From Pseudochelatococcus lubricantis (GTDB taxonomy: Bacteria > Pseudomonadota > Alphaproteobacteria > Rhizobiales > Beijerinckiaceae): a stretch of DNA of 64,000 bases. This document shows positions 39,340 through 49,365 of this stretch, in pieces. A model generated the notes under the pieces. It ran no database searches, was not told where the DNA came from, and saw nothing but the letters and a program-made list of their open reading frames with translations. The position numbers and the translations under genes were made by a program. The first letter of the stretch is position 1, and every line of letters begins with the position of its first letter. Location of the stretch: NCBI RefSeq assembly GCF_011762225.1, contig NZ_JAASQI010000008.1, positions 62,001 to 126,000 on the forward strand, written 5' to 3'.

Positions 39340-40422
39340 ATGATGCGCTTGTCCGTTGATGCCTTGGCCGCCTTGCCAACTGCCGGCCGCTGGGGCGTGT
39401 TGCTCGTGGCCTCGGCCCTGCTGGCGGCGGGGCTCGAAGCCATCGGCGCGCCGGCGGCGCTGTTGCTGGGGCCGATGCTGGCGGGCGTCGTCGTCGGCGT
39501 TCTGAACGGCAGGCTGCATGTGCCGCCGCTGGCGTTCAGCCTTGCGCAATCGTTGGTCGGCTGCCTGATCGCGGCCGACATCACGCCGGGGATCGTGACG
39601 TCTTTCCTGCGGGACTGGCCGCTGTTTCTCGGCGTGGTGGTGGCGACTATCCTGGCCAGCAGCTGGCTCGGCTGGCAGATCAGCCGGACGAACGTTCTTC
39701 CCGGCACGACAGGCATATGGGGGTCGTCGCCCGGCGCGGCCTCGGCGATGGTGCTGATGGCGTCTGCTTTCGGCGCGGACGTGCGTCTCGTCGCCTTCAT
39801 GCAATATCTGCGGGTGATCTGCGTCACGCTGGCCGCCTCGCTCGTCGCGGGGCTCTGGACGCAGACGGGAACCGTGCACGTCAGCAGGGAGTGGTTTCCG
39901 GCCCATACGGCCGCCGAATGGGCGACAACGGCCGCGCTGGTGCTCGCGGGCCTCGCCGCCACGCGGCTGCTGCGCTTCCCGTCCGCGTCGTTTCTGCTGC
40001 CGATGCTGTTGGGCGGCCTGCTCAACAGCCTCGGCCTCGTCAGCTTCGCCCTGCCGCCGTGGCTGCTGGCGCTGGGCTATGTCGCGCTGGGCTGGAGCAT
40101 CGGTCTCGGCTTCACCCTTCAGGTACTCGCCGTGGCCATGCGGGCGTTGCCGTGGATTCTGGCCTCGATCGCCTTGCTGATCGCCTTCTGCGGCGGCCTC
40201 GCGGCGGTGCTGGTCTATGCGCTGGGGGTTGACCCGCTGACGGCGTATCTGGCGACGAGCCCGGGCGGGCTCGACTCGGTCGCCATCATCGCCGCCGCCA
40301 GCAATGTCGATCTCGGTTTCGTGGTGGCCCTGCAGACGGTCCGCTTCGTGATCGTCGTCCTTGCCGGGCCACCGCTGGCGCGGTTCACTGCCCGCCGAGC
40401 GTCGTCGGGGGAACGATCGTAG
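39340..40422 (+). CDS. AbrB-family (PF05145) membrane protein
   Basis: A 360-residue polytopic membrane protein with about ten hydrophobic segments and an internal duplication: GPMLAGVVVGVLNG then SLVGCLIAADITP in the first half, PMLLGGLLNSLGL then GLGFTLQVLAV in the second. The conserved TTGIWGSSPGAASAMVLMA and TSPGGLDSVAIIAA loops mark the family, often annotated as AbrB transporter or putative ammonia monooxygenase; the latter name is misleading. Substrate unknown. Its 3' end overlaps the convergent prpB by 38 bases. Confidence 0.85.
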   Translation: MMRLSVDALAALPTAGRWGVLLVASALLAAGLEAIGAPAALLLGPMLAGVVVGVLNGRLHVPPLAFSLAQSLVGCLIAADITPGIVTSFLRDWPLFLGVVVATILASSWLGWQISRTNVLPGTTGIWGSSPGAASAMVLMASAFGADVRLVAFMQYLRVICVTLAASLVAGLWTQTGTVHVSREWFPAHTAAEWATTAALVLAGLAATRLLRFPSASFLLPMLLGGLLNSLGLVSFALPPWLLALGYVALGWSIGLGFTLQVLAVAMRALPWILASIALLIAFCGGLAAVLVYALGVDPLTAYLATSPGGLDSVAIIAAASNVDLGFVVALQTVRFVIVVLAGPPLARFTARRASSGERS

Positions 40423-41308
40423 CGACGATGGAGGAATCGAGCGCCTCGTAGTCGTGCAGGCCGATGGTGTCGTAAAGCTCGGCGCGGGTCTGGAACTGGT
40501 CGAGGATGGCCTTGACTGAGCCGTCACGCTTCAGCGTGGCGTAGAGCGTCTCCTGCGCCTTGTTGGCGATGCGCAGCGACGACACCGGCCAGATGATCAG
40601 CTTGTAGCCGAACTCTTCGAACTCCTTGGCGGTGTAGTAGGGGGTGCGGCCGAATTCCGTCATGTTGGCGAGCAGCGGCACACCGGGCAGGCGGCGGGCG
40701 AACTCGCGGAACAGCTCGGCGTCGTTCAGCGCCTCGGGGAAGATGGCGTCCGCGCCGGCTTCAACATAGAGCTTCGCGCGCGCAACGGCACCCTCGATGC
40801 CCTCGCTGGCGGCGGCGTCGGTGCGGGCGATGACGTAAAGGTGGCGGCGCGCCTTCACGGCAGCGGCGACCTTTGTCGCGAAGTCGTGGGCGTCAGCGAT
40901 TTTCTTGTCGTTGAGGTGGCCGCACTTCTTCGGCAGAATCTGGTCTTCGAGATGGATAGCGCCCGCGCCCGCGTCCTCGAAGGTGCGCACGGCGTGCATC
41001 ACGTTCAGCGCCTCGCCGTAGCCGGTATCGCCGTCGACCAGCACCGGCAGGCCGGAGGCACGCGCCACCTGGCGGATGAAGAACGCCACTTCGTCGACGG
41101 TGATGATGCCGAGATCGGGCAGGCCCATGGAGGCCGTCATCGCCGCACCCGAGAGATAGACGGCGTCGAAGCCGGCATTGCGCGCCTGAATGGAGGCCTG
41201 GCCGTTGTGCGCGCCCGGGATCTGCAGGATGCCTTCGCGCTCGACCAGCGCCCGGAAGCGCAGGCCGGCGGGCTCGTTCGGGAGGTCGGAAGCAACAAGA
41301 TAGGGCAT
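40385..41308 (-). CDS. prpB: 2-methylisocitrate lyase
   Basis: Splits 2-methylisocitrate to pyruvate and succinate, last step of the methylcitrate cycle for propionyl-CoA. The 307-residue PEP mutase/isocitrate lyase-fold protein has the catalytic loop PKKCGH (Cys129), VDGDTGYGEALNV for Mg binding and IARTDA. Start at 41308 preferred over 41335 because AAGGAA stands 8 bases before it. It has its own 268-base upstream region with a large dyad, separate from prpD-prpC. Confidence 0.93.
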   Translation of the reverse strand: MPYLVASDLPNEPAGLRFRALVEREGILQIPGAHNGQASIQARNAGFDAVYLSGAAMTASMGLPDLGIITVDEVAFFIRQVARASGLPVLVDGDTGYGEALNVMHAVRTFEDAGAGAIHLEDQILPKKCGHLNDKKIADAHDFATKVAAAVKARRHLYVIARTDAAASEGIEGAVARAKLYVEAGADAIFPEALNDAELFREFARRLPGVPLLANMTEFGRTPYYTAKEFEEFGYKLIIWPVSSLRIANKAQETLYATLKRDGSVKAILDQFQTRAELYDTIGLHDYEALDSSIVATIVPPTTLGGQ

Positions 41309-41328
41309 GGTTTCGTTCCTTAAAGCAG

Positions 41329-41362
41329 TTTGCATTTGATTTAAGTATTAAACTAAATGCAA
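41329..41362. promoter_or_regulatory. Dyad and TTGCA half-sites upstream of prpB
   Basis: TTGCATTT (41330-41337) and AAATGCAA (41355-41362) form an inverted repeat around a 17-base AT-rich spacer, 20-55 bases before the prpB start. More TTGCA/TGCAA half-sites follow further upstream, including a TTGTGCAAA near 41418. The half-site matches the dyads at the regulator gene (44417 and 44490), suggesting control by the same ScfR-type regulator. Confidence 0.5.
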
Positions 41363-41576
41363 GTTGCGGAAAACAGCAGAAATTGGAGCGGCTTGCATAA
41401 CAGCCCCGCTTCAACGATTGTGCAAACCGCCCCGCGGCGTGCCATCATTTCATGGAACGACGACACGCTCCGAAATCCTGATCGGCGGAGGGCTGACGAT
41501 CGCCGCTTCGCGGGATCATACACCTTTCCCGGGCCGGAATGAAAACCGGCGGGCCATGCCCGCCGGTCGCTGTTCT

Positions 41577-42746
41577 TCAGGCTGCGGCGGCGCCGCGCTC
41601 CCCGATGGGCACGAATTCAAGATTCTCCGGTCCCGTGTAGTTCGCGGACGGGCGGATGATCTTGTTATCGATGCGCTGCTCGACGATGTGCGCGGCCCAG
41701 CCGGAGGTGCGCGAGATCACGAACAGCGGCGTGAACATCGCGGTCGGCACGCCGAGCAGGTGATAGGAAACGGCACTGAACCAGTCGAGGTTGGGGAACA
41801 TCTTCTTGATGTCCGCCATCACCGATTCGATGCGTTCCGCAACGTCGAAGAGGGCGGTGGAGCCGGCCTCCTGCGACAGCTTGCGCGCCACTTCCTTGAT
41901 CACCACGTTGCGCGGATCGGACACCGTGTAGACGGGGTGGCCGAAGCCGATGATCACTTCCTTCGCGTCGACGCGCTTGCGGATGTCGGCCTCGGCCTCG
42001 TCCGGATGCGCGTAGCGCTTCTGGATTTCGAACGCCACCTCGTTCGCGCCGCCGTGCTTGGGGCCGCGCAGCGCGCCGATGGCGCCGGTGATGGCGGAGT
42101 AGAAGTCCGCCCCCGTGCCGGCGATGGAGCGCGCGGTGAAGGTCGATGCGTTGAATTCATGCTCCGCGTAGAGAATGAGCGAGATATGCATCGCCCTGAC
42201 CTGCGACTCGGTCGGCTTGCGGCCGTGCAGCAGGTGGAGGAAGTGGCCGCCGACGGAATCGTCGTCCGTCTCCACCTCGATGCGCCGGCCGTTGTGGCTG
42301 TAGTGATACCAGTACAGCAGAACGGAGCCGAGCGAGGCGATGAGCCGGTCGGCGATGTCGCGCGCGCCCGGGTGGTTGTGGTCCGCCGCTTCCGGCAGCA
42401 CGCTGCCGAGAACGGAGACCGCCGTGCGCTGCACGTCCATGGGGTGGGAGGAGGCGGGCAACGCCTCCAGCACCTGACGCAGCGTCGCGGGCAGGCCGCG
42501 CAGGCCGCGCAGCTTCGCCTTGTAGGCGTCGAGTTCCTGCCGGGTCGGCAGATGGCCGTGGATCAGCAGGTGGGCGATTTCCTCGAACTCGCTATCCTTG
42601 GCCAGATCAAGAATGTCATAGCCACGATAGTGCAGATCGTTGCCGGTGCGCCCCACGGTGCAGAGCGCGGTATTACCGGCGACGACGCCCGACAGCGCGA
42701 CCGATTTTTTCGGCGCAGGCTTCTTGACTTCTTCTGTCGTGCTCAT
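41577..42746 (-). CDS. prpC: 2-methylcitrate synthase
   Basis: Condenses propionyl-CoA and oxaloacetate. A 389-residue citrate synthase-fold protein of the short PrpC type: start with [20 protein letters not shown], then catalytic His in [10 protein letters not shown], His in [13 protein letters not shown], and catalytic Asp in the [16 protein letters not shown] helix. Length and TALCTVG N-terminus separate it from TCA cycle GltA. Starts 3 bases after the prpD stop, so one mRNA. Confidence 0.94.
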   Translation of the reverse strand: MSTTEEVKKPAPKKSVALSGVVAGNTALCTVGRTGNDLHYRGYDILDLAKDSEFEEIAHLLIHGHLPTRQELDAYKAKLRGLRGLPATLRQVLEALPASSHPMDVQRTAVSVLGSVLPEAADHNHPGARDIADRLIASLGSVLLYWYHYSHNGRRIEVETDDDSVGGHFLHLLHGRKPTESQVRAMHISLILYAEHEFNASTFTARSIAGTGADFYSAITGAIGALRGPKHGGANEVAFEIQKRYAHPDEAEADIRKRVDAKEVIIGFGHPVYTVSDPRNVVIKEVARKLSQEAGSTALFDVAERIESVMADIKKMFPNLDWFSAVSYHLLGVPTAMFTPLFVISRTSGWAAHIVEQRIDNKIIRPSANYTGPENLEFVPIGERGAAAA

Positions 42747-42749
42747 TGC

Positions 42750-44270
42750 TCAGTTGTTTCCCTTCCAGTCGAAGATGCCGGTAGCGGGCGTATCCAGCTT
42801 GCCGGCGGGCAGGGTGAAGGTAAGGCCGCCGAGTTCCGCGGCGGTCAGCTCCGGCAGGCGCTCCACGATGGCGAGGAAGCGGTCCTGCTCGGCCGTCTCC
42901 AGCACGCCTTCCGTCAGCGTGCGGAACTTCTCGATGTAGTTGGGGCGCTTGAAGGGGCGCGCGCCGAGCGGATGCGCGTCCGCCACGGCGAGTTCGTCCT
43001 CGATTACCGTGCCGTCTTCCAGCGTGACGACGACGCGGCCGCCGAACGCCTTTTCCTTCGGGTCATGCGAGTGGTAGCGGCGCGTCCACTCGGGATCTTC
43101 CAACGTCGAGATCTTGTGCCACAGGGCGACCGTCCCGGGACGATTGGCGCGCTCGGGCGCATAGCTGCGCTCGTGGTGCCAGCCGCCGTCCTCCAGCGCC
43201 ACGGCGAAGATGTACATGATGGAGTGGTCGAGCGTCTCGCGGCTCGCCTTGGGGTCCATCTTCTGCGGGTCGTTGGCGCCGGTGCCGATCACGTAGTGCG
43301 TGTGGTGGCTGGTGTGGATGACGACGCTCTTCACCTTGGACAGGTCGCCGACCTTCGGGCCGAGGCGGCGGGCGAGGTCGATGAGCGCCTGGCTCTGGTA
43401 CTCGGCCGAGTGCTCCTTGGTGTAGGTGTCGAGGATGGCGCGCTTGGGCTCGCCCTTGGCCGGCAGCGGCACGACGTATTCAGCCGACGGGCCGGAGAGC
43501 AGCCAGGCGATGAAGCCGTCCTCGCCTTCCCACGCCGGCGACGGCGCGCCCTCGCCGCGCAGCGCGCGGTCGACAGCCTCGACGGCCAGCTTGCCGGCGA
43601 AGGCCGGAGCATAAGCCTTCCAGCTCGAAATCTCGCCCTTGCGCGACTGGCGGGTCGTGGTGGTGGTGTGCAGCGCCTGCTGGACGGCCTGATAGATGAT
43701 CTCGGTCGGCAGGTTCAGCAGCGTGCCGATGCCAGCGGCGGCGGACGGGCCGAGGTGGGCGATGTGGTCGATCTTGTGCTCGTGCAGGCAGATGCCCTTC
43801 ACGAGATCGACCTGGATTTCATAGCCCGTGGCGATGCCGCGGATCAGGTCCGCGCCGTTCTGGCCCGTGTGCTGGGCGACCGCGAGGATGGAGGGGATAT
43901 TGTCGCCGGGGTGCGAGTACTCGGCGGCGAGGAACGTGTCGTGGAAGTCAAGCTCGCGCACGGCGACGCCGTTGGCCCAGGCTGCCCATTCCGGCGACAC
44001 GCGCTGGCTCTGCTCCAGGCCGAACACGGTCGCGCCAGGCTGGTAGGGATGCGCCACGGCCTGCCCGCGGGCGCTCGCCACCGGATGGCGGTTGACGGAC
44101 GCAGCGGCGACGGCGGCGTTGTCGATGATGCGGTTGCCGATTTCCTCGACCACGGCCGGCTCGACGGCAACCGGGTCAGCGGCGACCTCGGCGATCTTCC
44201 ATGCGAGCTGATCCTCGCGCGCCAGATGTTCCGACGACTTGTAGGTGCGGACCTTGTGCTGCGTAACCAT
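42750..44270 (-). CDS. prpD: 2-methylcitrate dehydratase
   Basis: Cofactor-independent dehydration of 2-methylcitrate to methyl-cis-aconitate. The 506-residue MmgE/PrpD-family protein has the [28 protein letters not shown] active-site stretch near residues 86-113 and [18 protein letters not shown]. Start [18 protein letters not shown] at 44270 with GAGGAG 8 bases before; an 83-codon upstream open frame is not homologous. First gene of the prpD-prpC pair, divergent from the regulator gene. Confidence 0.94.
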   Translation of the reverse strand: MVTQHKVRTYKSSEHLAREDQLAWKIAEVAADPVAVEPAVVEEIGNRIIDNAAVAAASVNRHPVASARGQAVAHPYQPGATVFGLEQSQRVSPEWAAWANGVAVRELDFHDTFLAAEYSHPGDNIPSILAVAQHTGQNGADLIRGIATGYEIQVDLVKGICLHEHKIDHIAHLGPSAAAGIGTLLNLPTEIIYQAVQQALHTTTTTRQSRKGEISSWKAYAPAFAGKLAVEAVDRALRGEGAPSPAWEGEDGFIAWLLSGPSAEYVVPLPAKGEPKRAILDTYTKEHSAEYQSQALIDLARRLGPKVGDLSKVKSVVIHTSHHTHYVIGTGANDPQKMDPKASRETLDHSIMYIFAVALEDGGWHHERSYAPERANRPGTVALWHKISTLEDPEWTRRYHSHDPKEKAFGGRVVVTLEDGTVIEDELAVADAHPLGARPFKRPNYIEKFRTLTEGVLETAEQDRFLAIVERLPELTAAELGGLTFTLPAGKLDTPATGIFDWKGNN

Positions 44271-44416
44271 TGGGTGCTCCTCTGACATTAGTGGGGCCGG
44301 GTGACATCGGCGCTGCCGGATGCTCGCAGGCTCGCCGGGCCGGAACCTTGACAAACCGCAAGCGAACGGGCGGCCGCGCAAACCGACGTGCGGGATCGCC
44401 GTCACACGCATCACAC

Positions 44417-44433
44417 TTTGCAATATCTGCAAT
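44417..44433. promoter_or_regulatory. Operator-like dyad TTTGC-N7-GCAAT (site 1)
   Basis: TTTGC at 44417-44421 and GCAAT at 44429-44433, seven bases apart, in the divergent prpD/regulator promoter region. Same geometry as site 2 at 44490. TTTGCAA-type motifs are known for ScfR/PrpR/RamB regulators, so it is a likely operator. Confidence 0.6.
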
Positions 44434-44489
44434 TTCAGGGGCCGGCAAGATGCCGGAAATGCATAGTTTCCAGCGCGTCTGCGTGCTAT

Positions 44490-44506
44490 TTTGCGAATGT
44501 TGCAAA
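44490..44506. promoter_or_regulatory. Operator-like dyad TTTGC-N7-GCAAA (site 2)
   Basis: A perfect dyad, TTTGC (44490-44494) and GCAAA (44502-44506), ending five bases before the GGGAGG ribosome binding site of the regulator gene. Binding here would block the regulator's own transcription or translation start region, which suggests autoregulation. Confidence 0.6.
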
Positions 44507-44522
44507 TCGGGGGAGGCAATCC

Positions 44523-46064
44523 TTGGGAAGAAGCCTTGTGGCTGTAAGGACTTCAGCAGGCGGAGCACCGGCGGGGCTGCCGGGCGCGAAGCCGGAAGGG
44601 GAGAAGCCGCAGGGCGGCAGGCGGCGGGCGGCCAGGCGGGAAGCGAAGAAGAACTTCATCGGCGTGCGCCTGCGGCGCCTGCGCGAGGAGCGGCAGATGA
44701 CGCAGCAGGCGCTGGCGCTCGCCATCGGTCTGTCGCCGAGCTACCTCAACCAGCTTGAGAACAACCAGCGTCCGGTCACGACGAAGGTGCTGCTGCGGCT
44801 CGATGCCGTGTTCGGCGAGCATCTGCAATTGCTGTCGCAGGACGACGAGGCACGCCTTGTCGCCGACCTCGGCGATGTGGTCGCCGATCCGATGCTGGGC
44901 GAGTCCATCTCGCGGGCGGAGCTGCATGCGCTTGCGGCCTCCATGCCCGCGGTGGCACGCGCCTTCATCGCCCTGCACACGCGCTGCCGCCAGATGAGCG
45001 AGCAGTCGGCGACGCTTGCCGCGCGGCTGGGGGACGAGCGGGCCGACGCGGCTTCGCCTTTCGCACCCTTCGAGGAAGTGCGCGAGTTCATGTACGAGCG
45101 GCACAATCACATCGCGGAACTCGATGTGGCCGCGGAGAGCCTCGCCGTCGCCGCCGGCCTGCGTCCGGGCAACGCGGCCGACGAGATCGCGGCGTTGATC
45201 GCCCGCCGTCACGGCGTGCGCGTGGAGATCGCGGTCGCCCAAGAGGGGCCGGAGCGCGACATGCAGCGCAGCTACGATCCGGAAACGCGCGTGCTGCGCC
45301 TGTCGTCGCGGCTGCGGGCGGGTCAGCAGGCGTTCCAGATCGCGACCCAGCTCGCCCTGCTGGAGCACGACGGTCTGATCGCGGCGCTCGTCGCGCAGGG
45401 GCGCTTCACGAGTGCCGAGGCGCGCAAGCTCGCCCGCATCGGCCTCGCCAACTATTTCGCCGGCGCGCTGGTGCTGCCCTATGGCACGTTCCTGCGGGCG
45501 GCGGAGGCGCGGCGCTACGATATCGACCTGCTCAGCCACCGGTTCGGCGTCGGTTTCGAGACCATCTGCCACCGTCTCAGCACCTTGCAGCGTCCCGACG
45601 CGCGCGGGGTGCCGTTCTTCTTCATCCGGGTGGACAGGGCCGGCAACATCTCGAAGCGCCAGTCCGCCACCGACTTTCACTTCTCGCGCATCGGCGGCAC
45701 CTGCCCGCTGTGGAACGTCTACGAGGCCTTCGCGCATCCCGGGCGCGTGCTGACCCAGATCGCGCGGATGCCGGACGGGCGCGCCTATCTGTGGATCGCC
45801 CGCACGGTCGCGCGCGATCACGGCGGCTACCGCGCGCCCAGCAAGACCTTCGCCGTCGCGCTGGGCTGCGACCTGCGGCACGCGGGCCGGCTCGTCTATT
45901 CCGACGGGCTCGACCTCAACAACCCGGCCGCCGCCACGCCGATCGGCGTCGGCTGCAAGGTCTGCGAGCGTCCCGCCTGCCCGCAGCGCGCCTTCCCGCC
46001 CATCGGCCGGGCGCTGAAGGTGGACGAGACGCGCCGCCACTTCTCGCCCTATTCGGGCGAGTGA
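44523..46064 (+). CDS. Short-chain fatty acyl-CoA regulator (ScfR/PrpR type)
   Basis: Transcription factor controlling propionyl-CoA metabolism by family and position. About 513 residues: a basic, Ala/Gly-rich N-terminal tail, an XRE helix-turn-helix (about 42-100) with [28 protein letters not shown], a central IrrE/ImmA-like domain, and a C-terminal DUF2083-type domain with four cysteines in [15 protein letters not shown]. Start chosen at TTG 44523 because GGGAGG stands six bases before it; upstream frame from 44388 crosses the operator. Divergent from prpD; relatives include PccR, RamB and PrpR. The 3' end overlaps rmuC by 16 bases. Confidence 0.85.
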   Translation: MGRSLVAVRTSAGGAPAGLPGAKPEGEKPQGGRRRAARREAKKNFIGVRLRRLREERQMTQQALALAIGLSPSYLNQLENNQRPVTTKVLLRLDAVFGEHLQLLSQDDEARLVADLGDVVADPMLGESISRAELHALAASMPAVARAFIALHTRCRQMSEQSATLAARLGDERADAASPFAPFEEVREFMYERHNHIAELDVAAESLAVAAGLRPGNAADEIAALIARRHGVRVEIAVAQEGPERDMQRSYDPETRVLRLSSRLRAGQQAFQIATQLALLEHDGLIAALVAQGRFTSAEARKLARIGLANYFAGALVLPYGTFLRAAEARRYDIDLLSHRFGVGFETICHRLSTLQRPDARGVPFFFIRVDRAGNISKRQSATDFHFSRIGGTCPLWNVYEAFAHPGRVLTQIARMPDGRAYLWIARTVARDHGGYRAPSKTFAVALGCDLRHAGRLVYSDGLDLNNPAAATPIGVGCKVCERPACPQRAFPPIGRALKVDETRRHFSPYSGE

Positions 46065-47251
46065 GCCGGGGGCGCCATGCCGCGGGGAGGTAGGCCGCGA
46101 GAAGCGGTGCCGTTCATGTCGCGCGGGGGCGGGGCGTCCTCGAAGTCGAGGGCGGCGATCGCCTCGCCTCGCCTCGCCACCTTGTCGGCCGAGACACGGA
46201 TCTGGCCGACGTCCTCCTGCGCCTGCCGGAAATGCGTGTCGAGCTTGTCCACCCGCTCGCGCAGGCGGCCGATGTCGTCGACGAGGCGGCCGACCTCCGT
46301 CTGGATGACACGCGCCTCCTCGCGCATGCGCGTGTCGCGGATCAGCGACTGCACGAGCTGGATCGCCATGGTCAGCAGCGAGGGCGAGACGAAGATCACC
46401 CGCGCGCGGTGTGCCCGCTGCACCAGATCGTCGAAATGCTCGTGCAGGTCGGCGTAGATCGACTCGGAGGGCACAAACAGCAGCGCGATGTCCTGCGTCT
46501 CCCCCGGCAGCAGGTATTTTTCGGCGACCTCGCGGATGTGGTAGCCGATGTCGTTGCGCACGCGCTGGACAGCGCGCCGCCGCGCCTCGCCGTCGTTCGC
46601 CTCGCGGAAGGCCGATAGGCCCTCCAGCGGAAACTTGGCATCGACGGCGAGCGGCAGGTCGCCCGGCAGGTCGATGAGGCAGTCCGGCCGCTTGCCGTTG
46701 GCGAGCGTGGGCTGGAAGCGATAGCCGTTCGCCGGCAGGCCGTCGCGGACGATCGCCTCCATCCGCCCCTGCCCGAAGGCTCCGCGCGCCTGTTTGTTGG
46801 CGAGAACGTCCTTCAGCCCGAGGACATGGCCGGAGAGTTCGGACAGGTTCTTCTGCGCCGCGTCGATGAGCGCAAGCCGTTCGTTGAGGCTGGCGATATG
46901 AGCCGCCGTATGCCGGGCGGAGGCGTCGAGGTTCTGCCCCACACGATGCTGCAGCCCCTCCAGCCGCTCGGACAGGAAGCGCGCCAGATCGTTCTGCCGC
47001 GTGCCGAACACCTCGGCGACGGTCTGCATGCGGCCCGTGAGCTGCGCCTGCAGGCCGCGCATCTCGGCCAGCCGTGCGTCGAGTTCCCGCGCCCGCTCGT
47101 GGGCGGCGAACGCCTCCTCGCGCCGCGCCCGCGCCAGCCCGGCGAGCTGCACGGCGATGGCTGCGAGCAGCACGAAGGCCGCCGCGCCCGCCCCCGCGAG
47201 GGCATGGAGCAGCGGCACCGGATGGCCGAAGAGGACGATCGCGTCATTCAT
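46049..47251 (-). CDS. rmuC: DNA recombination protein RmuC
   Basis: A 400-residue protein with an N-terminal membrane anchor (about 10-35), a long coiled coil (about 40-135) and the RmuC nuclease-like core with LPGDLPLAVDAKFPLEG, LLFVPSESIYADLHEHFDDL and VIFVSPSLLTMAIQLVQSL. RmuC limits inversions at short repeats in E. coli; the mechanism is not settled. Divergent from def by about 100 bases, a neighbour relation seen in relatives. Confidence 0.93.
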   Translation of the reverse strand: MNDAIVLFGHPVPLLHALAGAGAAAFVLLAAIAVQLAGLARARREEAFAAHERARELDARLAEMRGLQAQLTGRMQTVAEVFGTRQNDLARFLSERLEGLQHRVGQNLDASARHTAAHIASLNERLALIDAAQKNLSELSGHVLGLKDVLANKQARGAFGQGRMEAIVRDGLPANGYRFQPTLANGKRPDCLIDLPGDLPLAVDAKFPLEGLSAFREANDGEARRRAVQRVRNDIGYHIREVAEKYLLPGETQDIALLFVPSESIYADLHEHFDDLVQRAHRARVIFVSPSLLTMAIQLVQSLIRDTRMREEARVIQTEVGRLVDDIGRLRERVDKLDTHFRQAQEDVGQIRVSADKVARRGEAIAALDFEDAPPPRDMNGTASRGLPPRGMAPPAHSPE

Positions 47252-47353
47252 GTCGCATCTATAGCCGATTCGCGCTGCGGATCGAACGAATAAAGAACAA
47301 GTTGACCTCGGGGTAAAGAATGCTTATCTCGCTGCCATCAAGGCAGAGGCACG

Positions 47354-47902
47354 ATGACGATCCTTCCCATTCTTGTACTTCCCGACCCCCGGCTGCGGCT
47401 GGTTTCCAAGCCGGTCGAGGCGGTGACCGACGATATCCGCACGCTCGTCGCGGACATGTTCGAGACCATGTACGACGCGCCCGGCATCGGGCTGGCGGCG
47501 ATTCAGGTCGGCGTGCCCAAGCGGCTGCTGGTCGTCGATGTCGGCAGCCGCGAGGAAGAGCGCCAGCCGATGACCGTCATCAACCCCGAGATCGTCTGGG
47601 AGTCGGACGACGAGTTCCGCGTTCATCAGGAGGGGTGCCTCTCCATTCCCGAGTATTATGAGGAGGTGGAGCGCCCGGCGCGCGTGCGCGTGCGCTACAT
47701 GGATCTCGACGGCGCGACGCGGGAGATCGAGGCTGACGGCCTGCTCGCTACCTGCCTGCAGCACGAGATCGATCATCTGAACGGCGTGCTGTTCATCGAT
47801 CACCTGTCGCGGTTGAAGCGCGAGCGGGTCAGCCGCAAGTTCGCAAAGGCGGCGAAGCATGCCGGCCGGGCCGGCGGCGAGGGCGAGCACACGGAGGCAT
47901 GA
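47354..47902 (+). CDS. def: Peptide deformylase
   Basis: Metalloenzyme removing the formyl group from nascent proteins. The 182-residue protein has all three motifs: [17 protein letters not shown] (Cys95) and QHEIDHLNG (His137, Glu138, His141). Overlaps the next gene by four bases. It usually heads a def-fmt-truA operon; here fmt-truA lies about 40 kb away and its place is taken by a GNAT gene. Confidence 0.97.
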   Translation: MTILPILVLPDPRLRLVSKPVEAVTDDIRTLVADMFETMYDAPGIGLAAIQVGVPKRLLVVDVGSREEERQPMTVINPEIVWESDDEFRVHQEGCLSIPEYYEEVERPARVRVRYMDLDGATREIEADGLLATCLQHEIDHLNGVLFIDHLSRLKRERVSRKFAKAAKHAGRAGGEGEHTEA

Positions 47903-48486
47903 CGCAGGAAATGACGGAACTCGACAGTCCGGCGGATGCGATCACGGGCGGGCGCCGGCCTTCCGCGGGCTCTCTGCCGTTCGCCTGGCGCCCCATGGAG
48001 CCCGACGACCTTGACGGCGTGCATGCCGCCGGCGAGCGTGTGCATCCCGGCTATCCGGAGCGCATCGAGGTGTTCGCGGAGCGGCTGCGACTCTATCCGG
48101 AAGGCTGCCATGTGCTGGAGATGGACGGCGGGACGGCCGGCTACGTCATCAGCCATCCGTGGCATCCGATGATGCCGCCCAAGCTCGACAGCCTCGTGGT
48201 GGCGATGCCAACCTTCCCGGCGACGTTCTACATCCACGATCTCGCCCTGCTGCCGCAGGCGCGCGGCAGCGGCGCGGGCGCGCGGGCGGTCGCGCATCTG
48301 GCGGAACACACGCGCGCCATCGGTCTCGCCGACCTGTCGCTCGTGGCGGTGAACGCCTCCGCGCCGTTCTGGCGGCGGCAGGGGTTCGAGATCGTCGAGG
48401 ATGCGCGTCTCGCCGCGTCGCTGAAAAGCTACGACACCGACGCGCGCTTCATGATGCGCCGGCTTGAGGCGGTTTTGCCGCTGTAG
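47899..48486 (+). CDS. GNAT-family N-acetyltransferase
   Basis: A 195-residue acetyl-CoA dependent acyltransferase of unknown substrate. GNAT features: [25 protein letters not shown] as the first strand and helix, [22 protein letters not shown] as the acetyl-CoA binding beta4-alpha3, and [21 protein letters not shown] as beta5-alpha4. Start ATG overlaps the def stop (ATGA), so it is translated from the def mRNA. It could modify a protein N-terminus or a small molecule; not decidable. Confidence 0.85.
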   Translation: MTQEMTELDSPADAITGGRRPSAGSLPFAWRPMEPDDLDGVHAAGERVHPGYPERIEVFAERLRLYPEGCHVLEMDGGTAGYVISHPWHPMMPPKLDSLVVAMPTFPATFYIHDLALLPQARGSGAGARAVAHLAEHTRAIGLADLSLVAVNASAPFWRRQGFEIVEDARLAASLKSYDTDARFMMRRLEAVLPL

Positions 48487-48500
48487 GCGGCGATTCGGGT

Positions 48501-48570
48501 TTGTAATCCGGAAAAAAATCTTTATAAGACGCTGGCGCCCGCGTGACACCCTTGGAGGCACGGGCGCTTT
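48501..48570 (+). promoter_or_regulatory. rplY promoter and 5' leader hairpin
   Basis: TTGTAA (48501-48506), 16 bases, TATAAG (48523-48528): a fair sigma-70 promoter just after the GNAT gene. The predicted start of transcription, near 48535, coincides with the left arm of a hairpin, GCGCCCG (48535-48541) with CGGGCGC (48561-48567), followed by TTT. The rplY mRNA would thus begin with a stem-loop, a possible place for control by the L25 protein or protection from 5' decay. Inference from pattern. Confidence 0.45.
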
Positions 48571-48660
48571 CGTGAGCCGGAGACCACCGGGCCGTGCATG
48601 TGCGCGGCCATTTGCATTTCCGGCAGTCGTTTACATTTTCGTTTGTCAAGGATGATCAAT

Positions 48661-49269
48661 ATGTCCGCTGCCCATTCGGCAAAGCCGCTCAAGGCTACGG
48701 CGCGCGCAGGGGTCGGCAAGGGGGCCGCCCGTGCAATCCGCCGTCAGGGTCAGGTTCCCGCCGTGATCTACGGCCTCGGCGCCCCCGCCCAACCCGTCGC
48801 GCTCGACTTCAACGAGACGAAGCGTCTCATCTACGCCGGCGGCTTCCTCAGCACGCTGTTCGAGATCGACGTCGACGGCAAGAAGACCACCGTCATTCCG
48901 CGCGATTACCAGCTCGACAAGGTGAAGGATTTCCCGATCCATGTCGACTTCCTGCGCGTGGCACGCGGCGCGAAGATCGAGGTCGAGGTGCCGCTGCACT
49001 TCGTCAACGAGGAAGCCGCTCCGGGCCTCAAGAACGGTGGCACGCTGAACATCGTTCACCACAAGATCGCGCTGGTCGTGGCGGCTGACGCCATCCCGGA
49101 CAGCGTCGAGGTCGACGTCGGCAATCTGGAGATCGGTGACTCGGTCCACGCCGAGACCCTGAAGCTGCCGGAAGGCGCCGAGTTCGGCGCGATCGAGCGC
49201 GACTTCACGGTCGTCACCGTCGTTCCGCCCACGGTTTCCGAGGCGGCGGAGACGGAAGCGGCCAGCTAA
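48661..49269 (+). CDS. rplY: 50S ribosomal protein L25 (CTC form)
   Basis: Binds 5S rRNA on the large subunit. A 202-residue CTC-type protein: L25 domain (about 5-95) with GAARAIRRQGQVPAVIYG and IHVDFLRV, then the TL5 C-terminal beta domain with PLHFVNEEAAPGLKNGG and ending in an Ala/Glu tail. ATG at 48661 has AAGGA nine bases before; an upstream open frame from 48598 lacks homology. Followed by pth, the usual partner. Confidence 0.96.
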   Translation: MSAAHSAKPLKATARAGVGKGAARAIRRQGQVPAVIYGLGAPAQPVALDFNETKRLIYAGGFLSTLFEIDVDGKKTTVIPRDYQLDKVKDFPIHVDFLRVARGAKIEVEVPLHFVNEEAAPGLKNGGTLNIVHHKIALVVAADAIPDSVEVDVGNLEIGDSVHAETLKLPEGAEFGAIERDFTVVTVVPPTVSEAAETEAAS

Positions 49270-49365
49270 TAATCCGGCTGGACCGGAGACGGACGCTCGC
49301 GGATCGTGGCATGCGCGGGCGCCCGTCCCCCGGACGCGGCGGCGGAGCGTCATCGAGGGGGCGTC

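Noticed and set aside
41364-44285. A 973-codon plus-strand frame opposite prpC and prpD
   Set aside because: Antisense shadow; both minus-strand genes have full catalytic motifs.
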